Shown: positions 47,401 through 57,162, counted from the first letter of the stretch. The stretch is DNA of 64,000 bases from Flavobacteriales bacterium (GCA_013360395.1 JABWBQ010000022.1:1-64000), one strand, 5' to 3'. Numbers and translations: made by a program. Notes: generated by a model not told the origin, from the letters alone.

Positions 47401-48201
47401 GAACTGTTCATCGTGGACCCGGTCAATGACAGTCTGCCATCGGATCCCTTCGCCGGTTTTCTGCCGCCCAATGTCTCCTCTCCTGAGGGCCAAGGCTTCG
47501 TTGTGCTGGACCTTGCATTGAAGAGCGGTCTGCCGCATGGAACGATCGTTAGCAATAAGGCGACCATCGTTTTCGACAACAATCCGGCCATCACGACCGG
47601 CACGTGGCAGAACACCATCGATTCAGAGGCCCCGTCGACCCACTTGGCACCGATCTCTCCGATCACCTTGGACAGCACGGTGTGGTTGGAGGTGGATGGC
47701 GATGACCTCGGTTGTGGTATCGAATGGTACGAGATCTATACTTCCACGGATACGACCACTGGTTTCCAACTCTGGACCGTGACGGACACCGCATTTGTTC
47801 CGTTCCAAGGTGTCCACGGCGTCACCTATCACTTCTACGCGTTGGCGGTCGATTCCGTGGGCAACCGAGAGGTCAAGGGTGATACCACTGAAGCCATCAC
47901 GCAATTCGATCTCACCTCGGCCATAGAGTCGTCGTACAGCGCTGGTGTCATGCGGCTGGTCCCGAACCCGGCATCCAGGGAGCTTCGGATCGTCCTCGCC
48001 GGCACTGGGAACGTCACCGGTCCGGTCCAATTGCTCAATGCGATCGGACAGCAGGTACCCGTTCCGGCCGGATCGTTGGTTGTAAACGAGGTTGCCGTCC
48101 AATCCCTGACCCTGGATGTCTCCGGATTACCAGCAGGTGCTTACTTCGTGGTGGTGCCCACGGCAACGGGCAAGGTGCATGGAAGGTTCGTCAAGGAGTG
48201 A
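44500..48201 (+). CDS. Giant secreted beta-helix/PKD protein with T9SS sorting domain
   Basis: A 1233-residue protein. Signal peptide MKHLITALFLACAVSVNA|T. Residues about 25-320 form a parallel beta-helix (LLVAGTGLSYGNIVVDKPLHLVGEG, ending PPGSPAIGTASDGTDIG). Around 360-440 is a repeat like those at 963-1907 (YEYLLDSDPGVG, FGLRARDMNGSWSHTEW). A PKD domain follows (LTYEFGDGQTSEAINPVHAYPDAGIY). Around 830-1040 lies a conserved CDPNDKYGP domain of the large Bacteroidota cell-surface proteins. The end (RLVPNPASREL to GRFVKE) is a type A Por sorting domain. Probably an adhesin or surface layer component. It overlaps the next gene by 23 bp. Confidence 0.9.
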   Translation: MKHLITALFLACAVSVNATQWTVSNDVQAPAQFTALQQAIDSASAGDTLLVAGTGLSYGNIVVDKPLHLVGEGYWPDDAATMVEQLDIRSSNVLVTGFYATSTPFNGIKLNAYLAAGQELTDVRVTRCRGGIDLRGSNTLGSGLISNVQVDQCIIIAFNFANGWNENRFVFDTLIFRNNIFSTGFYANPNGTQTSDFIGTGTIIIDHNDFLASANGWGAFWSQYFATPAWPAGEMVVSNNIFHGTGPRGCPNCCFINNMTFNAGPEDSDVVDPLVCGGGNFWATDPGITGGQFNFNNDYTLPPGSPAIGTASDGTDIGITGGATALTLGDRPLGPEVHGLEIQEVAVPPDSVFHFLAVVLGNQDPVVPINSYEYLLDSDPGVGMGSLTFTGASDSLVVADQGVAAGLSFGSHLFGLRARDMNGSWSHTEWIPLNICTTYGPTAAFKPFLSGSTASFVDKSRYATALTYEFGDGQTSEAINPVHAYPDAGIYGAKQIALNSCGVDTAFQVIGISGLSGHQPRKAANGGLCTITLNGAGFSGAMQFSLHRAGSTLIPQSLDVVSESLAFAEFDLNGADVGYWDLELVIPGDTTHLLSNGFEVVPTEWPSQVVCTVTGPSVIRSHTWTTMNVDVHNPNGNDLFAVPVWIAYPSDLDMDMVTPVDDIVFPGSDTLQLDFQTEMLWGQPYDGTAYPVLISRIPAFSTVSLSIRTYTTQLTGAASLMAWAERPMLGFTGDETGLDQSFGPGPTNGNPSGGGSAWSCTKCFLDLVPTPPGWSCGTSIGGAINYVIGWSQVSGSRTEIANWGPVALDLAWDCGSLLAPPAAILEYLAKLKEAADFGDCIAEQCLPPLAGPKVVGLGCACDPNDKYGPLGADTDNWISPREHAAYLVAFENVDSSLFAAQRVVIKDTIDAAVFELSDARLGAIGLADSLIYAGGISQQCSQVFPLSSGYNLRVDAEIDTTTGIAQWELFIVDPVNDSLPSDPFAGFLPPNVSSPEGQGFVVLDLALKSGLPHGTIVSNKATIVFDNNPAITTGTWQNTIDSEAPSTHLAPISPITLDSTVWLEVDGDDLGCGIEWYEIYTSTDTTTGFQLWTVTDTAFVPFQGVHGVTYHFYALAVDSVGNREVKGDTTEAITQFDLTSAIESSYSAGVMRLVPNPASRELRIVLAGTGNVTGPVQLLNAIGQQVPVPAGSLVVNEVAVQSLTLDVSGLPAGAYFVVVPTATGKVHGRFVKE

Positions 48202-51200
48202 GGGCCGGGCTGTCCGCCTCCTTTTCCTCTGTGCATTGGTCGTGTTCGCGGCCTGTGGCGACCGAACGAATTCTTCCACCCCGGATACGACCATTCCGGA
48301 CGATCCATCGCACACGCCGTCATTGAAAGACACCTTGACCGACTTGTTCCAGGGAGGCGCGCACGATCAGGCCCTCCACCTGGCCGAGGATAGATGGCGG
48401 ACCGACAGTCTGAACTGGGCGAACAAGCATGACGCGGAGACATGGCATAAGTGGGCGACCCTGTTCCACCATGAGCTGATGGATCCATTGGTCGGCGCCC
48501 ATCTCGAGCGTGCCTTGGGCATGATGGATGCGGTGATCGGTGCGGGTCACGCCCATGTGCCGGGTGAGCATCTCCTACTCGCCGCCTTGCACAAGGAACA
48601 TTCCAAGTACCTGAATCGTGCAGGTCGGAAGGAGGATGCGTTGCTCACTGCCCGAGCGGGCTACGACATGCTCGCCTCCACCGGTGACACGATCACCGAA
48701 GAAGCCATCGGTCTGTTGAACGCCCTCGGGATCCGGATGTTCGCACGTGGCGGGTACGATGCCGGGATCGCGTACATGAACCGGTCCATCAACATCGCCA
48801 GGAGCCTGCAGGATCCAAAGCAGGAAGCCACACAAAAGCTCCGTTTGGCGGGGCTCCTCCTGCCTGCCGATTCGGGCCTCGCGATGCGTTTGTTCCGGGA
48901 GGCGGAAGCCACGGCGCGTGCAGCAGGCGACACGATCACATGGTGTACCGTGCTGAACGGTCGTTCCGTATACATCTTCAACAACTTCGGTGTTTATGAC
49001 ACCAGCGCGATCCTCAGGCCAGCACGCCTGATCAATTACTGGAGCGGTTTCAGCCAGGAGGTCTATGCCACCAATGTGGGCAATGCCATAGTTTTCTGTA
49101 GGGAGAATTTCCTCTACTTCGAATTGGAAGAACTTTTGAAGGGCTATGAGCGCAAGGTCGCATCCCAGCCTTTCGATCCTGTTCTCCATGCCGCGCTACG
49201 AACCAGCCAAGCCGAGGCTTATAGGGCCATGCACGACGATCGCGCGGCGATGGCCTACGCCACGGAGGCCGTCGCACTGGTGAGGGAACATGGTTTGATG
49301 GCTGTACATCCGCAAACGTCCTTGCGGGCGTGCTTGATTCTCATGGCGACCCAATCCTGGGCGAACGACCATCCTGCTGCAATAGCCACGGCTGAAGAGG
49401 TGCTGGCCATCCCTGCTTTCGGTGGGGTACAGGAACGTACCATGAGAAGCCACATCATGGCGAACCTTGCCAACGCGCAAGCACTGAACGGAGACCCTGC
49501 CCGGGCGATCGGGACCATGAGCCAGTTCCTTGAAGACCCCACGTTGCGACACCGCGCGCTGACCAACCTTGGTAAATACTACCGGATGCTGGGGGAAGGG
49601 AAGAAGGCGGACAGCTGTGACTTCCTTGTATTGCGCGATCCAAACGTGAACTATCGTCTGCGCGGGGAGGCCGCGATCGCTCTGAGTGAAGATCGCGCGG
49701 CGACGGGCATGCATTCGGAAGCAGAGGACTTCGCCCGGGAGGCACTTGTGGCATGCGGTGCGATCGTTCCATCACAGGAAGGACGACCGCGGATCACCTT
49801 TTCCGCCGACGAAGTATCCCGCCATTTCGATGCAACAAGACAATGGTGCCGCTGCTTGGAAGGCTCCTTGCCGATGCGTACGGACCAACATGCGGCGAAG
49901 CAGGAGCTGCTCGACTGCGATTCCGTGTTCCGGATCCATGTCGATACATTGCTCCGCACCACGCGGGATCCCATGGCACGCACGGGTCTGTTGGACCTTA
50001 TGACCGAAAGTCTGGATCGCACTATCCGGTTGTTGACCGAAGGCGACCCGAAAATGGTGCCGTGGAGAAAGGTGCTGCAACTGATGGAATTGCGGCGGGA
50101 CCATCGCTGGCGTTCCATGCAACGGGAGGAGCAGGCCGGACTACGGTACGGCGTGCCGGATGATCTGTTGCGAACCGAACGTCGGCTCATCGGTCTCCTG
50201 GAATCCATGATGCGCAATGACGCGCAACCTCAACTTTTGAACGGTGCTCGCTCTCCCATGACCTTGGTGCGTGATTCATTGATGGTCGTCAGCGCCCTGA
50301 TCAGATCCATCGCCCCAGGCTACTATTCCGCGCTCAACGGATTGGAGCCGATCGATCCCGGATCCGTAATGAAGGCACTGGCTCCAGGCGAACATATCGT
50401 TGTCCTGCACCTCGATACCGTGGATCGGACCCTCGTTTCGGTCCATGTGGATCACGATACCATTGTTGGACAGCGAGGTGAGATGCTGGCGGATGGGGTG
50501 GACGAGTGTGTGCATGCGCTTAGGAACATGCATGGACGGGATTCGACTGTTTCCAGAGCACTCGCCGATCTCGTTTTCGGTACTATTGGGAGGTCGGCTC
50601 CCACGGGCTCTTTGATCATCCTACCTGACGGACCGCTTTGGGGTGTTCCGTTCGATGTCCTTTGGTCGGCGACAGGATCAGCGTCTACGGAACTGACGAA
50701 CATCCGAAACGCAAGCTCGCTTACCACATTGGTTCAGCGGTCTTCTCAAGGGGCGCGAACGAGCAATTCGGAGCTGTTCGCCTTTGCCCCCAGCTATCGT
50801 ACCGGGTCCAAGGGGACCATGGTGTCCGACAGGGCCGGGCGGTTGCGCGATCTTGGGCCTTTGGTGGCCAATGTCGAGGAGGTATCCGAGATCGTGGATC
50901 TGGTAGTGGGCAGCGAGTACCTCGCGACCGATGCGAACGAATCAGGCTTCCGGCTCAAGGCCCCCGCAGCCGAGGCTGTCCATTTGGCCATGCACGGGGT
51001 GATCAATGCCGAGGAACCGTTCAATTCCTACCTCATGTTCGAGCGCGTGGACAGCAGCGCGGAGAATGATGGTCGACTAACCGTTGCGGAAATCCATGAC
51101 CTGAAACTCCGTGGTGATCTGGCCGTGCTGAGCGCCTAGACCGGTATCGGGAAAGCGATCAACGGCGAGGGAGTCATGAGCCTCGGGCGCGCCTTCAACT

Positions 51201-51523
51201 ACGCAGGTGTCCCCAATGTGGTCGCCTCCCTCTGGAAAGTCGACGACCTGGCCACCAAGGAGATCATGGTGAAGTTCTACGAGAAGCTCGCGGAGGGCAT
51301 GGGCAAAGCCGATGCCTTGGCCGAGGCGAAGCGCTGGTACCGGAACGAGCATCCGGACGCACCGCCGAGCAAATGGGCGGCCTTCATCCTCATCGGGGAC
51401 AATGAGCCGGTGCATCTGAAGAAACGCAGTCCGGTGCGGCCCTGGATGTGGGGCGGCCCGGTGCTCGTGTTGGTGGCGGCCTTCGTCTGGCACCGGCGGC
51501 GCAGGGCACGGCTGGCGGCGTAG
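48179..51523 (+). pseudogene. TPR-CHAT lipoprotein interrupted by TAG at the catalytic Cys
   Basis: The ATG at 48179 gives MEGSSRSEGRAV, a hydrophobic stretch and lipobox FAAC, then TPR helices and a CHAT domain. His939 (AVHLAMHGVIN) is in place. At 51137-51139 the frame meets TAG: the sequence AVLSA-stop-TGIGKAINGEGVMSL stands where the family has SACETG. Frame continues unchanged to 51523, with the motif LGRAFNYAGVPNVVASLWKVDD and a C-terminal membrane helix. The homologue at 4899-8138 reads LTACETG. The change equals loss of three bases turning TGC GAG into TAG. Without read-through the product is 986 residues lacking the catalytic Cys and the anchor. Confidence 0.85.
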
Positions 51524-51947
51524 CCCTACCCGGGTACTGGTTCAACAACCTAAATGCGTGTGCACCGTCCGTAGGGAGCGGGCCGTGGTGCCATCGCCAT
51601 CAGGATGGTCGTTGGCATGCGGGGTTCCAGTCTTTTTCACATCAAGGTTGCAGATCCGAAGGGATCAATTCATTGAATGATCTGACCGGAGTATTGCTGG
51701 AAAAAATGGGGCGGCGACACCGCGGACAAGCTAACGGACGGAGAATGCCTTATCCTGCCTGCTGGAAGACAGCGCGGATCCGTCCATGCTACATCCATGT
51801 TGCAAAAGCACTTTGTCGGTATCGCTCAGCATGTGGATCTTGTCGGAAAGAGCGAGGTCGGCACGCGCGGAGCAGACGTGCGGTTTGCTCCAACATGACC
51901 GCATTTTTGAGCGGAACGTTCCAAAAAAACGGTGATCGGATCAGGGC
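51524..51947. other. Intergenic stretch between convergent genes
   Basis: These 424 bp are less GC-rich and hold no supported gene on either strand. A perfect 10-bp palindrome GGAACGTTCC lies at 51913-51922, followed by seven A. On the minus strand it falls after the anti-sigma stop and may take part in termination. Confidence 0.45.
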
Positions 51948-52724
51948 TTAATCCATCCATTCCCGCAGGTCGCCCGGCAGGCAACCGGCGCGGTCCGCCC
52001 GCCTGAACTCCTCCTGCACGCGGGACCTGTTGTCCTGCAGCGCGCCCACCAGCCCGCGGACAACGGCGGCTTCGCAGTTCTCCCACCGCTGCGGGTCGCG
52101 CAATGCGGTCAGTTCCGCCATGGCCTTGTCGGGTTCGTTCAGCCGCAGCCATACGATGGCCCTGTCCAGGATCACCGGATCATGGAACTGGCGGGCGAAC
52201 GCCGTGTCCTTCTTCAGCAACTCCCCGCTGCGTTCCAGGTAGGCCTCGAGCTGGCCGGTCCGGCGCAGTTCGTTGAGCTGGTCGTCCAAGTCATCCGCTG
52301 CTCCACTGCGCAGTCCGCTGAACTCGTATCCTGTCCCGGCGTTCAGTTCGGCGAGCGCATCCGCGGGCAAGCCGTTGCCGCCGACCCATTGTTGAAGCGC
52401 AAGTCCGACCACCAAGGCCACGCTCGCGGCCGCGGCGAGCCACTTCCAGCGTCCGTGTTGGATGGGGATCACGGGTGTTTCCGAGACACCACTTTGTGTG
52501 GTCTTTTGCTCCTGCGCACCGGACACGCGTTGCACCAGGTCGCGGAACCTCAATTCCTGCCCGCGTTGCAGTGTCCCGGAAAGCGTCCGCTCGACCTCCA
52601 CCTCCGCACGCAGGCGTTCATCCTGCGCCAGTTCCGATTCGAACGTGCGCAGTTCCTCCCCGCCGAGCTTGCCGCTCACGTAGGCCTCGATACGCTCCAG
52701 GCGCTGGAAGTCAGGCTCGTGCAT
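51948..52724 (-). CDS. Membrane anti-sigma factor of the second CHAT set
   Basis: A 258-residue protein with cytosolic N-terminus FQRLERIEAYVSGKLGGEELRTFESELAQDERLRAEVEVER, the same pattern as the anti-sigma at 4174-4902. One membrane helix follows (WKWLAAAASVALVVGLALQQW, about 93-113), then a helical periplasmic tail (LNELRRTGQLEAYLERSGELL, AIVWLRLNEPDKAMAELTAL). It overlaps the sigma gene by 14 bp. It is convergent with the damaged CHAT gene. It is intact. Confidence 0.87.
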   Translation of the reverse strand: MHEPDFQRLERIEAYVSGKLGGEELRTFESELAQDERLRAEVEVERTLSGTLQRGQELRFRDLVQRVSGAQEQKTTQSGVSETPVIPIQHGRWKWLAAAASVALVVGLALQQWVGGNGLPADALAELNAGTGYEFSGLRSGAADDLDDQLNELRRTGQLEAYLERSGELLKKDTAFARQFHDPVILDRAIVWLRLNEPDKAMAELTALRDPQRWENCEAAVVRGLVGALQDNRSRVQEEFRRADRAGCLPGDLREWMD

Positions 52725-53334
52725 GGCTGTGTACAGGGGCTTCCTGCTTGTAAAATTCGATCCATTTGGCCTTGCACCGGTGGCGTTTCACCTTCACGGA
52801 GCCCAGGTTGGTCATGGCCAGTTCGTGCATGATCTCCTGCTCCAGCCGGTCCGCCATGTCGGCCTGGAACAGGCGCTGGCAATCGGTACTGAGCTTCTTG
52901 AAGGCCCGCCAGGCCCGTTGGGTGTCTTCGGAAACGAATTCGTGCTCTTCCACGGTGGTGATGATATCGAGGGGAGTGCTCCCCTCCACCGCTTCATTCC
53001 CCATCCCCCCTGCATGGTTATCAACCGGCCGGATTCTTCTTCTGCGAAGCTCCTTCAGCCAGAGGTTCATGCCCACCCGGATGCACCAGGTGCTCAGCTT
53101 GGTGCCTTCCAGCAGCGTGAATCCTCCGGTGCCCACCTTCTCCCAGAGCACGACGACGGCTTCGTTGGCCATGGTCACCCCTTCCTCGTGGCTCCCGCTG
53201 TTGCTACGCACATAGTGGATGATGGCCGGTTTCAGCTGGCGCAGCAGCACATCCACCGCGCGGCTCTGGACCAACTGGTTGCCGCCGCGCAGGGCCTCCA
53301 CGATCTCCGGGTCGCTCATGGTGCCACGATCCAT
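52711..53334 (-). CDS. ECF-type sigma factor of the second CHAT set
   Basis: A 207-residue protein. Region 2: IVEALRGGNQLVQSRAVDVLLRQLKPAIIHYVRSNSG, HEEGVTMANEAVVVLWEKV, LSTWCIRVGMNLWLKELRRRR. Region 4: DTQRAWRAFKKLSTDCQRLFQADMADRLEQEIMHELAMTNLGSVKVKRHRCKAKWIEFY. The sequence is related to, but clearly different from, the sigma at 3599. The start is the ATG at 53334, or the ATG 15 bp further in. It is divergent from the metalloprotease gene, with 134 bp between. Confidence 0.88.
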   Translation of the reverse strand: MDRGTMSDPEIVEALRGGNQLVQSRAVDVLLRQLKPAIIHYVRSNSGSHEEGVTMANEAVVVLWEKVGTGGFTLLEGTKLSTWCIRVGMNLWLKELRRRRIRPVDNHAGGMGNEAVEGSTPLDIITTVEEHEFVSEDTQRAWRAFKKLSTDCQRLFQADMADRLEQEIMHELAMTNLGSVKVKRHRCKAKWIEFYKQEAPVHSHARA

Positions 53335-53468
53335 GTGATGCTAAAATACTGGCCGTTGTGATAACAGATCTGGCGGGGAGGGAATACATGGTCGGACCCG
53401 GAGGATCCGGTGTTCGGGCGGAGGCCGAAAAGCCCGGATAGAGTAGGCGATGATAAACCCTTGCACCC

Positions 53469-55490
53469 ATGCGGCACGCGGCCTTCACCATTTCAATGGC
53501 AGCGGTACTGTCCACCCATGCCACGCACCTCCATACCACCTTCAACGACCTGGTCTCCAACGCACAGGTGATCCTTGTGGGCACTTGTACGGGCACAACA
53601 TCAACCCTCGATCCAGAACGCCATGGCATCGTGGGGTCCATCGCCTATTTCACGGACCTGGAAGTGATCCGGACCAACCGGGCAGGCTCCGCACCTGTGA
53701 CGGATACACTGTTGGTGTCTTTCCTAGGTGGAAGCGTCGAGGGCGTGACCATGAGCACATGCGACATGCCACTTTTCGAGGACGGGCAACGCTACCTCCT
53801 CTTTCTTCTGAACGATGGGACCAAGTACATGAATCCCCTGGTCGGTGGGGCCCAAGGACAATTCCGAGTATTGCATGACGAGCAGAACGGTGAAGCGTAT
53901 ATAATCGACCGGGGTGGCCATGGCCTGGTCCAGTTCGACGACGAGGGGATCCTGAAGACGCGTTTCCCTGTGGTGCGGATCAGCGGTGGGCGGCCCGAAT
54001 TCGATCCTGATGCGGTTCCCGACGCCCAGATGGTGATCGACCTGGATCCAGAGACATGGATCGACGAACTACCGCTGCTTCCACTGGCTGAGATCGCTAA
54101 GGCGATCAAAACGCACATTTTCAGCGAGCCGAGCTTCGATGTGCTCCGCAAGAACGCGGTGGACATGCCATCGACCCCGGCCGATCCTGCAGTTGGTGCA
54201 CAGCGCCCATCTGACCATCGCCCTTTCATGGAACAGCGCGGAACGCTTGGCGCGTGCACGCACCAGGATGTGTACTTGTGGTTCGAACAGAACGATGCGG
54301 TGCCCGGATTCTCTTCCTGGGCTGCCATCGATGACTACTGCAAGGCGATCTGGGATGTGCATATCAACATCTATTCCGATGATCCCAACCCGACCAACGG
54401 ATTTTACCCTGGCAACGATGACTGCGAGATAGCAGGTTGGCTCTCGAGCAGCGAGTTGTCCAACCACTATGGATATGCCTGGGGTGGGGCGCTGGCCATG
54501 TGTGTCTCTTGGTACAGTGGGTCTGAGATCGTGGAGTCCGACATCATGTTCAACGAATCGTACGCTTGGACAGATGATTGGAACGAGGCTTTCCAAGGAA
54601 CGGCGGTGGACTACCGAAATGTGATGCTCCATGAGATGGGTCACAGCTGGGGGTATCAGGCCGGATCGTGCTATCCCGAGACATACGACTATGCGTACCC
54701 CAGCGTGATGCACGCGTATCATGACTTCGTGTGGGAGAACGGCCGCGAGATCCATGCCCGCGATGCGCAGATCATTCGAGCCAACTACGACGATCAGGCG
54801 ACCATCAAGGATGTGGACGACATCGGTGTGGAGTCGTACCGGGCATTGTCAGGAACCGGACTGATGGATGGCTACGCGAGCAACTACAACGTGCTTGCGG
54901 GTCAAAGCGTGACCGTGTATCGCGTCACTGTGGAGAATTGCTCTGAGGATGCCCAGACCGGTGTACGGTTGCGACTGTATCTATCGACCAACCGATCGCT
55001 CACCAGCAGCGATCATCTGGTCGGCAACTACAGCCTCGGCACAATTAGTCCGGTAACCCGGATCATCGACAGCTATGACCTGGATACAGAGGGCATTCCT
55101 CCTGGGACGTACTATGTCGGAATGAAGGTGAGCCGTGGTGGTACCGCCTACAATGATGACGATCGCCCCGCGAACGATGTGACCTGGAGCACTTACCAGA
55201 TCACCATCACGGGCACCGTGGGTGTCGCGGAGATCACACAGACGGGAGAACTTGGCGCTTTCCCGAATCCGACGACCGGGGTGGTCCACGTGACCATGCC
55301 GAACGGGGTGGGAAGTGGCAGGTTGGAGGTGTTTGATACCGCAGGTCGTTCAGTGCGGGATCTGGAAGTGCGCGGAGGTGAGCGGATGCAGGTGCCTGTT
55401 GACCTCTCACCGGTGACGCCCGGACTTTATCTACTGCGATTGAGCACGGCGGATGGACGCTACTACAGCGCGCGGGTGATGAAGCAGTGA
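53469..55490 (+). CDS. Secreted zinc-metalloprotease-like protein with T9SS sorting domain
   Basis: A 673-residue protein, signal peptide at the start (MRHAAFTISMAAVLSTHA). The first 200 residues form a beta-rich N-domain. The zinc motif is LHEMGHSWGYQ (HExxHxxG) near residue 390, and a Met-turn-like YPSVMHAYHDF follows. The usual third ligand three residues after the Gly (HExxHxxGxxH) is Ala here, so the third ligand must lie elsewhere or activity is lost. A CARDB-like domain follows (TVYRVTVENCSEDAQTGVRLRLYLS) and a Por sorting domain (LGAFPNPTTGVVHV to ARVMKQ). Upstream GATGATAAACC resembles the array box. Confidence 0.88.
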   Translation: MRHAAFTISMAAVLSTHATHLHTTFNDLVSNAQVILVGTCTGTTSTLDPERHGIVGSIAYFTDLEVIRTNRAGSAPVTDTLLVSFLGGSVEGVTMSTCDMPLFEDGQRYLLFLLNDGTKYMNPLVGGAQGQFRVLHDEQNGEAYIIDRGGHGLVQFDDEGILKTRFPVVRISGGRPEFDPDAVPDAQMVIDLDPETWIDELPLLPLAEIAKAIKTHIFSEPSFDVLRKNAVDMPSTPADPAVGAQRPSDHRPFMEQRGTLGACTHQDVYLWFEQNDAVPGFSSWAAIDDYCKAIWDVHINIYSDDPNPTNGFYPGNDDCEIAGWLSSSELSNHYGYAWGGALAMCVSWYSGSEIVESDIMFNESYAWTDDWNEAFQGTAVDYRNVMLHEMGHSWGYQAGSCYPETYDYAYPSVMHAYHDFVWENGREIHARDAQIIRANYDDQATIKDVDDIGVESYRALSGTGLMDGYASNYNVLAGQSVTVYRVTVENCSEDAQTGVRLRLYLSTNRSLTSSDHLVGNYSLGTISPVTRIIDSYDLDTEGIPPGTYYVGMKVSRGGTAYNDDDRPANDVTWSTYQITITGTVGVAEITQTGELGAFPNPTTGVVHVTMPNGVGSGRLEVFDTAGRSVRDLEVRGGERMQVPVDLSPVTPGLYLLRLSTADGRYYSARVMKQ

Positions 55491-55534
55491 TCCTGTAGCG
55501 TCATCGCCCAGGAAGGCCCGGCCGAGCGCTGGGC

Positions 55535-57160
55535 CTACTGCGTTCCGGCCTCCGCCGGATCGCGCCGCCAGAACACGAAGCCGTTGCTCCGTCCGATCTC
55601 GGTGAAGGTGCCCAGGGCCTGCACCGCCTCCACGGACGTCACCTTGCAGGACAGGTACACCGGGCGGTCGACGGGGCCGTGGAAGAGGACCTCCTCCGGC
55701 GGGGTGGGGCCGGTGGTGCGACCGTAGAACCACGGCGCGTAGCTCTTGTAGTCCTTGGTGGCCAGGTGGCAGCGTTCCCCCTGCCGTTCGGTGAAGAAGG
55801 TGATGGCCGCACGCTGGCTGTACGCCTCGATGTTGTTGATGAAGGCGTACAGGGTGGCGGTGACGAACAGGGCGCCGCCCGCGAAGGTCACCAGCACACC
55901 GGACCGGTACCGCCGCGCGCCGTGCAGGAAGTGGGCCGCCACCAGCGCGGCGAGGAGCAGCACACCTGCGAGGGCCTCCCATCCCGTCCAATGCACCTGC
56001 GCATCCAGGTTGCCCAGGGCGAAGGGGTCGGCCGCGAGCAGCGGGCGCAGCAGGTCCGGTCTTCGGCCCAGGAAAGGCACGGCGATGACCACCGCGGCGA
56101 TGAGGCTGCCCAGCATCCCCAGCAGATACCGCGACCGGCCGAACGCAACGCGGTGCGTCCAGATGTGCTCCAGCCGCAGCGCGGCGAGGTAGGTGAGCGG
56201 GAAGTAGCACAGGCTGCTGTAGTGCACGATCTTGGTCTTCACCACGCTGAAGAGCACCAGCACCACCAGCAACAGCACGACCATCCAGCGGCGTTGGTCG
56301 CGCTGCGGACCGCCCTGTGCCGAAGGCCGCACCAGTTCGTGCAACGCGAACACCGAGGCCGGGAAACAGCCCACAAGCAGCACCACGAAGTGGTAGCCCG
56401 GGAAGCCGCCATGACCGGCATCCTCCGTGGTGAGCATGGCCACCTGGCGCCAGAAGAAGGCCTGCATGAACGCCGGACCGTTGCGCCACAGGTCCACCAC
56501 CGCCCAGGCCCCCACGGTGACCGCCAGCGCGAGCGCCATCCAGAGCAGCGGCACCACGGGCACGCGGAGGCGCAGGCGTGTCCACAGCAGCATCACGCCG
56601 ACGGTGAGCCCGGGGATGAGCACCCCGACCGGCCCTTTGGTGAGCGCCGCCAGGCCGAGGAAGAGACCACCCCACAGCGCATCCCGCCGCCCCCGGTCGT
56701 TGAACACCCGGATGATGCGGTCGATCCCGAGGAAGATGAACAGGTTGAACCAAGGATCGATGATCCCGCTGCGGAAGTACAGGTGCGGGAGGATCGAGCC
56801 CACATAGGCCAGCGCCCACAACCGACCGAAGAGTGCGCTGCGCCACCGGCCGCCCATGCCATGGATCACCAGCAGGGTGAGCACCCCGCACAATGCGTTG
56901 GGCAGGCGCGCAGCGAACTCGCCCACGCCCCAAACCGCCATGCACGCGGCCTGCAACCAGATGAACAGCGGCGGCTTCTCGTGGAAGGGCTTGAAGTCGA
57001 TCTGCGGCCGCAGCACATCGCCCGTCACCACCATCTCCCGCGCCATCTCGGCGAAGTTGATCTCGTCCCAGTCGAAGAGGTGCACGGCGCCCAGGCCGGG
57101 GACGAAGAGCACCAGCGCCACCAGGACGATCACCAGCCGGTCGCGCAACGTGGCGGACAT
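55535..57160 (-). CDS. GT39/GT83-type (ArnT-like) membrane glycosyltransferase
   Basis: A 541-residue protein with about 11 membrane helices. The first periplasmic loop carries the family acidic motif FDWDEINFAEMAREMV and PFHEKPPLFIWLQA. Further on are LTKGPVGVLIPG and LCYFPLTYLAALR. These resemble ArnT/PMT enzymes that move sugars from polyprenyl phosphate to lipid A or proteins in the periplasm. It is 2 bp from the GT2 gene, a likely source of its polyprenyl-phosphate-sugar donor. Confidence 0.9.
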   Translation of the reverse strand: MSATLRDRLVIVLVALVLFVPGLGAVHLFDWDEINFAEMAREMVVTGDVLRPQIDFKPFHEKPPLFIWLQAACMAVWGVGEFAARLPNALCGVLTLLVIHGMGGRWRSALFGRLWALAYVGSILPHLYFRSGIIDPWFNLFIFLGIDRIIRVFNDRGRRDALWGGLFLGLAALTKGPVGVLIPGLTVGVMLLWTRLRLRVPVVPLLWMALALAVTVGAWAVVDLWRNGPAFMQAFFWRQVAMLTTEDAGHGGFPGYHFVVLLVGCFPASVFALHELVRPSAQGGPQRDQRRWMVVLLLVVLVLFSVVKTKIVHYSSLCYFPLTYLAALRLEHIWTHRVAFGRSRYLLGMLGSLIAAVVIAVPFLGRRPDLLRPLLAADPFALGNLDAQVHWTGWEALAGVLLLAALVAAHFLHGARRYRSGVLVTFAGGALFVTATLYAFINNIEAYSQRAAITFFTERQGERCHLATKDYKSYAPWFYGRTTGPTPPEEVLFHGPVDRPVYLSCKVTSVEAVQALGTFTEIGRSNGFVFWRRDPAEAGTQ

Positions 57161-57162
57161 GG

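Noticed and set aside
51137-51139. Recoding of TAG as an amino acid (for example pyrrolysine)
   Set aside because: TAG replaces two codons of the family motif and is explained by a 3-base deletion; no sign of recoding machinery in this window.
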